Both the position numbers and the translations under genes were made by a program. From positions 13,969,131 to 14,033,130 of the forward strand of contig OW121854.1 of the NCBI GenBank assembly GCA_933228895.1: a stretch of 64,000 nucleotides of DNA. The letters are read 5' to 3'. Position 1 is the first letter of the stretch, and each line of letters opens with the position of its first letter. This DNA comes from Platycnemis pennipes. Its lineage: Eukaryota; Arthropoda; Insecta; Odonata; Platycnemididae. Below are positions 20,461 through 31,264 of this stretch, piece by piece. The notes beneath the pieces are model-generated. The model saw only the letters and a list, made by a program, of their open reading frames with translations, was not told the origin of the DNA and searched no databases.

Positions 20461-21135
20461 TATCTCATCATCATCATGATCATTGGTCAACAATCCTAGA
20501 ATTGGTTTGACGCAGCTTTCCACTCGATTCTTCTATCGGCCAACCTTTTCATTGTGGCGTAAATCTTATCTTTTACATCCTTCACAACCTATTCCAGGTA
20601 TCTCATACGAGGCCTGCCTTTTCCATTCTTCCCGTTCACTTTTCCTTCGACGATTGTCTTCATCAGGCCATCGTGTCTTAAGATATGGCCGACTAAGTTG
20701 CCCCTCCTTCTTTTTAGAGTTGTCAGCAGACTTCTCTTTTCTCCTACTCTTCTTAGGATTTACTCGTTACTTACTCGGTCGATCCATTTAATGTTCAGCA
20801 TTCTTCTATAGCACCACATTTCGAATTCTTCCACCCTTTTCTTCTCCGCTGCTGTCATCATCCATGCCTCACTGCCGTAAAGAAACATGCTCCAGATGCC
20901 TGTTCTGATAAACTTTTTCCTTACTTCTACGCTTGTATTTCCAGCTGTAAGTAGATTCTTCTTTTGATAAATTCCCTCTTTGCCTGGGGTATTCTACTAA
21001 CTATTTCTTTCTTGCTTCGTCCATCGTTGGTTACTCGGCTTCCTAGGTAACAGAACTCAAGTTTATTTGATGAAGTGTAATTTCCATTGAGTTTACAGGG
21101 AATATTGTGTGATTCGTTTTGCATGCAGCCCAAAA
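20461..21135 (-). pseudogene. LINE RT C-terminus, RTE/BovB-like family A
   Basis: The reverse strand begins with FCYLGSRVTNDGRSKKEI near 21060. It continues, with frameshifts, through the GSEAWMMTAAEKKR and EEFEMWCYRRMLNIKW-type blocks, then GNLVGHILRHDGLMKTIVEG and NGKGRPRMRYLE. It ends in a CCAATGATCATGATGATGA 3' tail at 20463-20483. These blocks form the C-terminal region after the RT domain in RTE/BovB-like non-LTR elements. At least one in-frame stop and several shifts are visible. The copy is 5'-truncated. Confidence 0.82.
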
Positions 21136-21749
21136 TATTAAAGATAGGTTTGTTATATTAGTGAACAGCAAACTATGAAAGGCCGATCTACTGCTAAGGC
21201 TGTGATGAGAGACTACTCTATTTCATGAAGGAGAACGGAAACTAGAATGAAAAACCGATTATAGTTCATTAAAAATTGATAATTTTCAATAAAAACCGTG
21301 CATTATTATAAAAAAAACCTGAGAGTTTCTACTAGAAAACTGACAGTTTTCAATGACAACAATTCATTTTTAACAAAATATTGTAGAATTTAAATAAAAC
21401 ATTACCTTTTACTTAAAACCCGAATTTTTAACTAAAGCTGACAAATTTAAATGAAAAACTGACAATTATTTCTTTAAAAAATGACAACTTTTTCTCTAAT
21501 CAGTAGAAAATATACCTTTACACATTATCATTTGCAAAATTATGCTTAAGGCGTTTTAACTATTTTTTTAGCAAACTATCAAAGTTGAATATTTATTCAA
21601 GTGCGTTAGCCGAGTGCCTACGAACAATTGCGAAAACACATTTTCGTTAGCTGGGTCACTCGTTAAACGACATATCTCTGTACAAATGTTATGCTAGCCA
21701 TATTCACTAGTTAGTGTATGCATGTGTATGCATTCCTTGAGTATGCATT
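21136..21749. repeat. AT-rich stretch with degenerate A-rich repeats
   Basis: Between about 21250 and 21500 a motif like AAAAACTGACAATTTT recurs at irregular 25-40 base spacing (AAAATTGATAATTTTC, AAAACTGACAGTTTTC, AAGCTGACAAATTT, AAAACTGACAATTAT, AAAATGACAACTTTT). It looks like an old minisatellite. Nothing was recognised outside it. Confidence 0.5.
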
Positions 21750-22283
21750 CAGTGTATGGGATCCGAATGAATTACGTTTGATCTGAGAACTAGACAGTGT
21801 GCAGCGTAGAGCAGCTAGGTTCGTTAAAAGGTGTTACGATAGGTTGAGTAGCGTTTAAGAATTAATAAAAGAATTAGGGTGGGAATCATTATCAGAGCGT
21901 AGGTTAGAGTTCAGATTAAACCTATTGGAGAAATTTCAATCGGATAGCTTTACTGAAGATGTTAGGCACATGCTAGATTCTACCAGATAAACAAGATTAG
22001 AGAGATTGTTCTGATAGATTCAAAATGGCATTTTTCATCCGTACTATAAGAGGACAGAATAGGCAGCATAGCAAAGGGATAGGTAGGGGAAACATTTTAG
22101 AGTAGTCTGTAGTGCATGATGCATGTGTTAATCCCTTAAATACTATATATACTAACAATCTAGTTGCATGAGTCCCTATAGTTGCTTGTTTGCATGACGG
22201 TAGGGAATGCTTGGTGATCTTCACCCCCTGCCACATACCCTCGCGGTGGCTTGCAGGGTATCGTGTAGATGTAGATGTAGACT
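21750..22283 (+). mobile_element. LINE-II copy, 5'-truncated
   Basis: Starts at GTGTATGGGATCCGAATGAA (the WDPNE block) and runs through QRRAARFVKRCYDRLSS, LGWESLSERRLEFRLNL and SFTEDVRHML. A deletion near 21985 removes the PAYYA codons. The 3' UTR, hairpin (22228-22260, CGCGGTGG loop) and a GTAGATGTAGATGTAGA tail are intact. Confidence 0.92.
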
Positions 22284-22916
22284 CAGACCCCACCCTCAGC
22301 CGACCTTCCAAGAATTCTGGGGAAGGGGAACGGGATAAGGAAGAAGGGCAGAAGGGAAATTCGTCTGGAAAAAAAATAAACAGGGGAAAGGAAACAAAAG
22401 GTTCGGGTCCGAAGATGTGTTGCTACCTTTTGCGGATCCGATCTGGAAACCGCATTCCCATCGACGGCGGAGACCGGACCCGGCTGGGGAGTGGGTTAGG
22501 GCGGGGAAGAGCCCGGGAAGGGGCGGGGAGTGTCGGCGTTGGAGGCCGGGAGAAAGAGGCAAAGTGGGCGGACGACCGCTTTCCTCGCTACCAGAGCAAC
22601 ACTTTCCCTTCTGGGGGATTTCCATCGAGAGGGAACGTTGAGGGGATCTCAGGAGTGCGTGGGCAGTTGTTTTTCGAGGGCGGAGCGACTGCCCTCGAGT
22701 CCGTCCGTCCGTCTGCGCAAAAGGGGTGGGCGTTAAGATAAAACCGAGCAGAACGATGCCACATGCTCCTGAAGAGAACGAATGCGCTATCGTATATAAA
22801 GGGCTAGGGTGCTGCCCGAAGATCCCGGGTCCAGGAACTGAGGTCCCGATCGTGGTGTATTTTTCTATAATTAGTGTTCAATCGGTGAAGTTAGGTCTAA
22901 ATGGACAAATTAACTC
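22284..22916. other. GC/CpG-rich unassigned block
   Basis: Richer in CpG than the flanks, with long but low-complexity frames on both strands (22190-22741 +, 22296-22625 -). The 183-codon + frame starts inside the LINE-II tail and then becomes Gly/Arg/Glu-rich. Nothing identifies it as a gene. It could be a promoter-type island. Confidence 0.3.
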
Positions 22917-22966
22917 TTCCTACCCCCTAAAATTCACACGATGTCCCTCTTCAGCCCTCATTCCTC
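22917..22966 (-). mobile_element. LINE family B 3' end, severed by TTAA element
   Basis: CACACGATGTCCCTCTTCAG, on the reverse strand CTGAAGAGGGACATCGTGTG, matches 60024-60043 of the family-B LINE. Its upstream neighbour in that LINE reappears at 23673, on the other side of the TTAA insertion. Confidence 0.85.
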
Positions 22967-22970
22967 TTAA

Positions 22971-23668
22971 TTTTATATTTTCAGTACTTATAGAACTATA
23001 GTTCTTCTATCTAATAAAGTAAAGAAAATTATACCAACCCATACTCCTTTTCTCACAAATTGCATTTGAAATTGCAGACGATTAACTGCGAGAATGGCCG
23101 TCACATGGGAGTTTAACGTTTAAAAATACCATAGTGACTTGACATTTTTTCAAAAAAACTGATATTTTATGCATAATTTCACAAGGAATAAAATGACATG
23201 AAAAACGTATATACCCACCGTATTTTTCGCTAAATGCACCAATTTCTGCGCTTATAGCAGACGAAATGAGTTAGTTGACTTCAAGTGGCGCTGCGGTCGC
23301 TTTAGCCAAAATGGTTGGCGTATGAATAATATCATTACTAATGAGATACCTATTAAAGAATATTTCTAGAAATATTATAACATTACGTTTGATAGTAATA
23401 TTCTGGTGTTTAACATTAGTAAATTCATTGAGTACATGAACTTATTTCTTTAAAGTAAATTCTGAATTGACTCCATCGTCGAGCTGATTAAAATTATCAT
23501 AAAAAATAAATCTTTTGACTTTCCACGTATTTCTTGTGATACTTATGACTTTCAATAGCTTAGGTAATTTTCTTTGTGAACTAAGGTTCACTTAGCAGGC
23601 ATATACTCGTACTTAAATTAATAAGATTCCTTAGACAACTTGACTCAAGCAGTCGCGAGCCAACCTCC
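22971..23668. mobile_element. TTAA-flanked DNA element (copy B)
   Basis: Collinear over about 690 bp with the element at 46418-47145. Shared sequence includes GCGAGAATGGCCGTCACATG, TAGTTGACTTCAAGTGGCGC and CAGTCGCGAGCCAACCTCC. TTAA flanks it at 22967-22970 and 23669-23672. About 30 bases of its left end (GGAGGTTGATCC... in the other copy) are missing. No transposase frame was seen. Confidence 0.85.
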
Positions 23669-23672
23669 TTAA

Positions 23673-23900
23673 TTTTCTATCTAAGTTACCCGTTCTCCTG
23701 CCTCTTCCCTGCTTACCTAACGTTCTTCTCTCAATCACGTCTTTCAAAACACCTTCGCTTTTTATTACCTTCTCAGTCCACACCTTCTGCCTTCTCCTAA
23801 TTTCCTCAATCAGCTTTCTTTCCTCTCCTACCAACCCCAACACTTCATTGTTTACCCTCCTTTCGACTTTACTTTCCCCATCCTTCTCCACATCCAAATC
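23673..23900 (-). pseudogene. LINE RT C-terminus, family B
   Basis: Reverse frame 23631-23897 gives VNNEVLGLVGEERKLIEEIR, then RQKVWTEKVIKSEGVLKDVI and TLGKQGRGRRTGNLDRK. The frame is then cut by the TTAA element. It is the same region as 59767-60045. The protein is the segment after the RT domain of an RTE-related LINE. The apparent last 18 residues are read from the inserted element. Confidence 0.85.
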
Positions 23901-24780
23901 TCAAAAGCTTAGGTCTCTGTTTTAGTTCTGGGTTTAGTATATCGGCTGCTGTTGAATGCGTAGAGTGCTTTGTGGTTAATGATAATCCAAGACGGATTGA
24001 TTTTGTGGAAATGCGACATGATTGGAAGAAAACAGCACTTCGTAAGATTTCACTGGATACCAGTGCAGTCTTAAAAAGTGCTGTGTTTTGTTTTAATTAA
24101 ACTTTGTAGTTTTTTTCTGGTTAGTTTGGTACGATCTCGGAAAATGGACATATTGTCCGCGATGTTCATTGGGTAATTGAATAAATGAAAGAGGCGTTTA
24201 CTGACATGAAAAAAATTTCGATCGGGATGTTGAGTAGGAACGTTTATCTCGCATTGCTTCAGAGATGGATTGAAAAAATCCAGAGTGGATATTGTACGAA
24301 TAAAAAACGTGAGCGTAAGGGAATGAAAGAGACGCGGCATTTGAGTGGTAAGCATTAACAAGGTTAGACGAGACGGACGAAAGCAAAGGCAAACGAAGGT
24401 GTGGAAGGTGATGGAAATTTAGATTAAAAGTGGGCGAAAATTTCAAGTCAGATTTGAGTATGACGTCGCAAGAAGAAACCAGGAGTCTAAAGAAGGAAGG
24501 AAATCTGTCAGCGAATCATGGGATCAGCATTAGGGTTAAACAAAAAAATGATAGATTTCTTTCAGTGTAACATTATTAAAATATATTTAGATAAGCACAT
24601 AATGTGATAATATTTTTAACCCCAACCCTGTGTTATTATCCCTCAGTAAGTGATAAACTGGCAAAGTAAGAAACGTCTATATAACGAGGAAAAGGTCTTT
24701 GTCCCTTTAACTCTCGCTTATCCAGGTTCGACTCCGACAGCGGAGACACCCTCTCACATAACTCAATATTAAGCTTTAAC
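23901..24780. other. unassigned stretch
   Basis: Two overlapping reverse frames (24071-24361, 24198-24446) are rich in Phe/Ser/Leu and have no recognised domain. No repeats shared with the rest of the window. Confidence 0.4.
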
Positions 24781-24784
24781 TTAA

Positions 24785-25752
24785 GGTGGCTGGTTCTGTA
24801 ACCGTGAGTCGTTGAGAACTAGTGCTCATATAATTTCAATGGCATTAAAAAATTGCTTGGAGATGATTAAATTACTCGACATTTTAGCCGGGTGCCTCAA
24901 ATTCTCAAGTCATATTGAAACATTGCCCTTTTGAATTTAAATATTGACATGAAACATAGCATAAAATTTGACTTGAATCGGTTTCTGGCAACCTGAACGT
25001 TGTCACTCCGTGCATATCCTTTGACCTTGGAGATATTGGTTTTAATGTATGGATTGAAAACGTATCTAATTTTGTGCTATGGGTATTCGCATACTTTGTA
25101 GTGACGAAATAATTGTGATCAAACGCTTAAACATTTATAATATTTGTTTAAACCATTTATTTATTCTCTCTTTTTTACTCGGCAACAACGCATATTCTGA
25201 AATTCGGCACTGCTGTTGTGTAGGCAATTGTTTCTGTGTTTCAGCGGTCCCAACGGTAGGTGTCGTATTCGTCAATTCTCAAGAACTCTGTCAAGGGGAC
25301 TACATTGTAATATTCTTGGACTTTGTGGTGTGATTTGTTGTGGTTTTTCGCGCGTTCGCTTTCCCTCGTCTGATTCCACGTTGCCAAATGCACCTCAAAA
25401 CTTCGCGCGTGATATTTGAAAATTTAAGGAATATTTTATATCTTTCGTATATACGGAGGAAATAAGTCGATAACACTGGTTGATTTTCTCAGAATAAAAA
25501 TTGTTGGGTAATATCCACATAATTTCAGTTTTTGGTGAAAATCTGTTTGGTAGAAACGTAAATAATACATAATTGACCCTTACGAAGCGGGGTGCGCCAT
25601 AAGGCCCCATGTTAAAAAAACCTTAAATATCTCAAAAACTACACTGAAAACCCCAAAAAAATTTTCCCGTAAAATTTTAGAGCATAATTAAAGGAACAAA
25701 TATTGAAATTATGAAGAAAATCTATACACCTGTAAATTTCGACCCAGCCACC
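24785..25752. mobile_element. TTAA-flanked DNA element (copy C)
   Basis: Ends are GGTGGCTGG and CCAGCCACC, a 9-bp exact inverted repeat. It is flanked by TTAA at 24781-24784 and TTTA at 25753-25756 (one change from TTAA). The 968-bp interior has only short frames (25079-25333 + and others) and no recognisable transposase. The termini differ from copies A/B at two or three bases, so this is a related but separate subfamily. Confidence 0.65.
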
Positions 25753-25756
25753 TTTA

Positions 25757-27407
25757 GGCAGATACAACATCCATACCCGAAGGGGAGATAGGAACCGCAA
25801 ATTTTTGGTTGCGTAGTCGGCGTGAATCCGACCTGAACTCCACGACTGGTAGATTTACCGCACGAAAATGTTGGAAGACCGGTCACAAAATTTTTGAGGT
25901 CATAAATTAGAGCAAATGGAGCAACTTCCGCGTTTTAATTGGCACTCTGGAATAATCTGGATTGGCTGGAAAAGAATAAAAGGTAAGGTTTGCATCAGAA
26001 AAGAAACGATTTAAAAGGAAAAGAGAATTTGATACGAGGTGTAATGCGTGAAAGAGAATAGTTTTCATATCATTGGCCAAAATGTTAAGTACAGATGATG
26101 ATGAGATTATGAGTCGGTCGAGAACTTTCTCAAACTAGTTTCAGAAAGATTTCAATCCATGCAAATAGTTTCAAGTACCTTCCACACCCTTGAATTAATC
26201 AGATTAATGTGTAACGCTATTCTTTCATGTTTAGACTCTAATATGAGAAAACAGCGACAAATCCAGTCTTTAGCTGTCATCAATTGACAGAAAAAAGATC
26301 TTGGGGACTCAAATTAACGTTGAACTACCCGGTGTATTACGCAAATAGAACACTCCTATGATTTGAATCTCTAAAAGATCTAAATTAAGGGCAATTCTAG
26401 AATTAAAGTCACACATTTTTTAAAGTTTTTATTTAAAAATTTATTATATTTCATTGCTAAACTTTTTTGCTGATAATTTTTGGGTAATATACGAACTTTT
26501 ACGTAATCTGAAGAAGTTATAATTTAATCGATTCCACTGAATATTAACCTTTATCTAAACATTTAAATAAAAACAATGCGACCTAATTCTACTAATGGCA
26601 ATAATGAATACACATGTCAACATACTTGAAGGATTGGTTTCAGGAATCGGAAGAGACCACCAATATTTTTGGAGTATCGTGGTGAAAGAGAAGAAAGTTT
26701 CAGGGAATATATGGACAGAATAAATCCGCTAAGTGGACAGAATAAATTATCTCTTATGAAAAATGTATATTCTTTCACATTATCGAACACGCAGAATCGT
26801 TATAAAAGTTGAAGTAGGCTCAAAGTCGAGCTATCTCATTCTTTAACCAACACGTTTATTTAAAAAATGTAGCAAAAAGCGGAAACCGAAAACGAGAAGG
26901 TACTTTATCATATCAATGTTTACAGAATAAAAATTGACCTATGGGATTATTTTCCGCTGCCATACCACACCGGAATGACTACCAAGTTCACGATATTATT
27001 ATCATGTTTGTGCAGATGGTGCAATCAATCTCTTTTAAAAAATACCACAGAAACTAAAACATATTCACGACCCGGTTTTCAAATGAATTATCGTAATTTT
27101 TGGAAAAGTAATTATTATTTTTCATCATGTCCTGTTGAAAATGGAGTATTTAACCTCTGTTTACGTAGCTGTTTCACTGCATTTGTAATTTGCAGAGAAA
27201 TGTTGGCGTATCATTTTTTATGCATTTTAAACAACGACTAACACATGTCTTAATTATTTATGATGAACAGACTAATATTAAAATACAGGAATATCCAAGG
27301 TGACAACGAACATAAGTCATGTCAACGTTTCAGAAGGAATTGATTGAAACAGATATCATTCCTATCGGATATCATTAGGAACGACTTTTAACCAATCTAT
27401 TCAGTGA
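25757..27407. other. long unassigned AT-rich stretch
   Basis: About 1.65 kb with one 88-codon frame (26975-27241 +) of no recognised family. It is Cys-rich towards its end, but the cysteines form no known motif. No shared repeat seen. Confidence 0.4.
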
Positions 27408-27892
27408 ATTAAATTGAAATCATTGTCAGATCGCAGGTTGAAATTTAGACTTAATCTCTTAAACAAATTCCAAGACCATAATTTCAGTGATGATGTTAAA
27501 AATATATTGCGAACCCCAACTTACTATGGTAGACTGGACCATAATCACAAAATTAGAGATATTGATTGCCGAACTGACAGATTCAAAATGTCCTTTTTTC
27601 CCCGTACAATAGGGATATGAATAATGGTAAATATATCCAATACGAGTGTAGCAATGGATAACATTGGTAGCTGCATGTTGGTATGAGCACATAAAGCTAA
27701 CCCAACTAACAGCATGTTTTTGCATGTTTGCTTTGCTATTTTTATCTCCTTTTAAATAGTGAAGTTTAGAACAGTATACATAAATACAAATCCTTTTTTA
27801 TGCATGATATGTAGTGCATGTTTGGTGAGATTTCACCCCCTGCGACACACCTTTATGGTGGCTTGCAGGGTATTATGTAGATGTAGATATGT
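27408..27892 (+). mobile_element. LINE-I copy, short
   Basis: Opens at KSLSDRRLKFRLNLLNKFQD and stays in frame to FPRTIGI (27414-27620, 68 codons). The 3' UTR, hairpin (27836-27872, TTTATGGTGGCTTGCAGGG) and ATGTAGATGTAGAT tail follow. It is one of the better-preserved LINE-I ends. Confidence 0.92.
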
Positions 27893-28339
27893 AAAAGATA
27901 CTTACGTTTTAGTGATAACGGGGCATTTCTTCTCTGATTGCGTAGATTTCGTTTAACGAAGAGCTTAGGGTCTTAAAATAGGATGAGAAACATGAGAGGG
28001 TCATTTTTCATGTGATTTGAACCGGGATCAACGAGTCTCTTCCTAATGAATATGCGTCGCTGGCGGAAGATGGGTTGTCATTTAAGACAATCCCTAAGAC
28101 ACTCACAAACACACACAAACCCTCTCCAAATGAAGTTTCGACCCCCCTCCCCAACTCTAAGTGGGAGATGTCGGAAGGTTCCTGACCACAGGGTGGATCC
28201 CTGAGATCAATGGGGGCGTTTACTCGGAACCAAAATCTCACTTTTTTGCACGAAATTGTTAGATGGAAAAAAAAGAATTGTAGTGAAAAACTATATCTCC
28301 AACCACAACCATTCACTCATAAATCAAAAATTGAAATAA
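27893..28339. other. unassigned stretch
   Basis: A 102-codon reverse frame (28008-28316) has no recognised domain. Nothing else seen. Confidence 0.4.
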
Positions 28340-28620
28340 GCACAAGGTCACGCCCACCGAAAAAGCTGCTGTTATGACATTGACGTCATTTTCCTCCCGT
28401 CCTTGACTGCTCTTATGGGAAGGGAAGGGAGTGGAGGGGGATTCTCGGTCTGCTCGCACAGATCACGTTGCAATCGCTCCCATTGGGAGAGCCAGCTGTG
28501 TCCCCCCCCCCCACCCCTTTGCGAAAAGTCGAAGTAGCTTCGCGGGGTCAGTTGTGATTGGACGAAGTCGATATACGTCAGATGTTGCACCACGCCCACT
28601 TTTCCGAAAGAGTTAAAAAC
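28340..28620. promoter_or_regulatory. promoter-like cluster of sites (candidate)
   Basis: A palindromic CRE (TGACGTCA, 28381-28388) is followed by an inverted CCAAT box (GATTGG near 28556). Two CACGCCCAC boxes of the Sp/KLF type (about 28349 and 28590) and a C-run at 28502-28516 lie in a CpG-richer block. No exon is recognised on either side, and the LTR element inserted about 140 bp downstream. Clustering by chance cannot be excluded. Confidence 0.3.
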
Positions 28621-28752
28621 ATCATTTTTTCGCCGCTTACAACTCGAGAAATAATCGACGGATCAAAAAACGGAAAAACACGCGTCTTTTTATTTTTACA
28701 AACTCTATCATATTCGGCAATAAAAAAAATATAAGGTAAATAACCCCATTTC

Positions 28753-28756
28753 CCTT
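28753..28756 (+). repeat. LTR element target duplication, left
   Basis: CCTT immediately before the left LTR equals CCTT at 34241-34244 after the right LTR. A 4-bp duplication is in the normal range for Ty3/gypsy-type integration. Confidence 0.85.
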
Positions 28757-29535
28757 TGTAACGTATCAAAATTTAGCCATATCATGCTGGGGAGTTGGGG
28801 AGCCGCCATGTTGGTTTTTGTACAGAATATTTATACGGAGACATAGGGAAATATGGCGTCGGCCTCGACAATGGCCAATTTGTCATTGAGCCTGGTGATT
28901 CAGGTCATTCGGGAGTTGCATTCCCAAGAATAGAAATTGTCTCGCGGGCTATTGTTGAACTCGCGGCAGGTTACGGAGGGAGACTAATTATGGCCGGGCG
29001 TTAACAATTAAGAAGTGCCGATATAAAGAGGGACGAAGAGCGAGACGGGGCTTCGAGGGGCTGCTGCTGGGCTTCTAGGCGGCTAGTCGAGGAGTCGAAC
29101 GAAGGTGAAGGCTGATAGTCCAAGAAGAGGGAAGTGTCTTCTAGGCGAGTCTGAAAGTCTAAGAACAGTGAAGGGGCGTCTAGCTTCGAGTCTGATGGTC
29201 TGACAACAGTGAAGTGGAAAGTGGCATGGCGGAGAAGCCAGGATTAACCCAAGGAGACGGGGATCGCCTCAGCTAGAAACTCCAGATAAACTAAAGGGAT
29301 AAAGCGGTCCACTCCCCACTATTATGTAGGTACTTATTTTTAAGAGGGTACTGGCTATATTTTATGTGAAAGTGAAAAGTGAAATGGCTCGTGAAGTGAT
29401 CTATGGCCTGTAAAAATTGAGCCTGAAGCTACCAAGAGTGAAAGTGATATGTTGTGAGGGCAATTTATTATGATAAATGTCTATATTAATTTGTGTTGTG
29501 TGTGAGACCAATTAAATTGAAAAGAATAAATTACA
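28757..29535 (+). repeat. left LTR
   Basis: 779 bp with TGTAA...TTACA ends. It contains a TATA-like GATATAAAG at 29020-29028 and an AATAAA at 29525-29530 very near the 3' boundary. GCCGCCATGTTGG at about 28802-28814 resembles an initiator/YY1-type site. A 69-codon frame (28795-29004) is identical in both LTRs because the LTRs are copies. I do not call it a gene. Confidence 0.95.
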
Positions 29536-29539
29536 TTTA

Positions 29540-29553
29540 TGGCGCCCAACGTG
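29540..29553 (+). other. primer binding site, tRNA-Lys
   Basis: TGGCGCCCAACGTG starts 4 bases after the LTR. It matches the complement of the 3' end of the tRNA-Lys used by many Ty3/gypsy elements and lentiviruses. It is the place where minus-strand DNA synthesis would begin. Confidence 0.9.
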
Positions 29554-29734
29554 TGAGCACGATAAAATATTAGACGTACGGGGTTGACTGCTAGCTTACG
29601 TTTAATAGATACCACGAGGAGAACCTGAGAGGTGCAGAGAAGGTAGTGTTCACGTTAGAGAACGCGAGAGAAAATTAGACATCGGGAAAATTACTACAGA
29701 TTAAGTGTTAGTAGTAACGGTGTAATTGTATAAG

Positions 29735-31264
29735 ATGTTCCGAGCAAGTAAAAGTCTGTTCGAGTTGAAGAAGGCCGAGGTGCAGGAGGAATTGAAGAAA
29801 CTAGGGTTAGGCACCGAAGGAGTTAAAAATGAATTGGTCGGTAGGCTTAGATCTGCTCTCGAGGAACAGGGAGTAGTCATTGAATCTCACAAATTCGAGG
29901 TCGAAGACAGGACTCCAACAACGATGGATTTATGGGCTTGGTTGAAGGAAGAGAAAATCAAGGAGAAAAGGGAACGAGAAGAAGAGAGTAGACGGAGAGA
30001 AGAAAGAAGACAGAAGGAGCAGGCGGAGCTGTTAAGAACAATCTTGAGGGAGCAGGCGGAACAGCTGAGAGGAGCGGAAGTTAGGATGAATACGCGGATA
30101 GAAGAGGAAAAAGCAGAAAGGCGCGCAGAGATAGAGGCTGTCCGCGAGGAGGCGAATAATAATGTCCAAAGTATAGCGGCGGAAACACGGAAGGATTTAT
30201 ATAATGTCAAGGAAAGGCTAAAGGATTATGAAAGCTTGGCGATAGAAACGCGTGAGGAAGTGAGGAATATCACAGAAAAGATGAAGGAGAATGAAGATAG
30301 GATGCAGCTGCTGACCGCAGAAAAATTGAAGGAAGAGTCGGAACTGCAAGGAAAAGTACGAATGATAGCGCAGAGTGAAGCGGAAAAGATAAGGCTGCAG
30401 TGTTCGCGAAACTCAACCGCAATTCAATCACCGGGAGTGATGATGAAGATTCCATATTTTGACGGTAGGAGAGGAGCTAGGCCTATGCGATACATCAGGG
30501 AGCTGGAGGAATACCAAGCCATGTACCAATTATCCTCCAACGAAATGCTGAAAATCGTAAGACAGGGTCTGACGGGATCTGCAGGCGAATGGTTTACCGC
30601 TATCTCACATCTACTAGAAGACGTAGAGCAGTTCACACAGCTGTTTATGATGCAGTATTGGGGGCGTGAGCAGCAGATGGAGGTTCGGAGGACGCTAGAT
30701 TCCGGCCGGTACGTTGAACGAGGGAATATCAGCCGAGTGGAATACGCAACATCCCGAATAAGCACTGCTAAGGAACTAAGGCCACCGATGGAGGACGAGG
30801 AAATAATCTATAGGTTGGAGCATCATTTTGGTCCGGAGGTCAACACGGCAATCATATCGCAGCAAATAAACACCATTCCTAGATTGTTGTCATTGCTCAG
30901 CCGATACGATAGGGTGGTGCCGCAGCCGATACAGGAGACGAAGGAAGAGAGCCGAAGAAGATGGACAGGAACCGAGGAAAGGAGAATTGATTTTAGAGGA
31001 CGTGGATACAACCCACCACCTCAGAATCAAAATGGTAATAGATATCAACCTAATCCATCCGGCAAGCAGAGGCAGACATCTCCGGTGAGACGGTACAGCA
31101 GCCGAGAACAAATGGATGGACGGAGTTACGAAGAAAGATCACCCAGGGAGAATGCAAACATCCGCACGATGATTGTGGAAAACTCCGGGAGTAGTGAAGA
31201 AAGGCATGAAGAGCAGGGAAACGCGAAGGGGCAAGTCGTGCAAGCAGTCCCGACACGATATTAG
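29735..31264 (+). CDS. gag: Gag polyprotein with N-terminal SAP-like motif
   Basis: 509 codons from the ATG at 29735. The frame is open three codons upstream, but only from a TTG. Residues about 5-42 (SLFELKKAEVQEELKKLGLG ... GVKNELVGRLRSAL) fit the SAP helix-turn-helix DNA/chromatin-binding motif. Residues about 60-220 are a highly charged Glu/Lys/Arg coiled coil. From residue 236 (MKIPYFDGRR) to about 400 is a retrotransposon-gag capsid-like region, including LTGSAGEWFTA. The tail (about 400-509) is rich in Arg, Asn, Gln and Pro and would bind RNA. There is only one Cys in the coiled-coil end and no CCHC zinc knuckle. The frame is fully open. It would form the particle and presumably package the RNA. 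The last 55 bases overlap pol, reached by a -1 shift. Confidence 0.88.
   Translation: MFRASKSLFELKKAEVQEELKKLGLGTEGVKNELVGRLRSALEEQGVVIESHKFEVEDRTPTTMDLWAWLKEEKIKEKREREEESRRREERRQKEQAELLRTILREQAEQLRGAEVRMNTRIEEEKAERRAEIEAVREEANNNVQSIAAETRKDLYNVKERLKDYESLAIETREEVRNITEKMKENEDRMQLLTAEKLKEESELQGKVRMIAQSEAEKIRLQCSRNSTAIQSPGVMMKIPYFDGRRGARPMRYIRELEEYQAMYQLSSNEMLKIVRQGLTGSAGEWFTAISHLLEDVEQFTQLFMMQYWGREQQMEVRRTLDSGRYVERGNISRVEYATSRISTAKELRPPMEDEEIIYRLEHHFGPEVNTAIISQQINTIPRLLSLLSRYDRVVPQPIQETKEESRRRWTGTEERRIDFRGRGYNPPPQNQNGNRYQPNPSGKQRQTSPVRRYSSREQMDGRSYEERSPRENANIRTMIVENSGSSEERHEEQGNAKGQVVQAVPTRY

Noticed and set aside
22190..22741. 183-codon + strand frame
   Set aside because: It begins in the LINE-II tail and then is a low-complexity Gly/Arg/Glu translation of a GC-rich block. 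No domain, and overlapping frames on the other strand are just as long.
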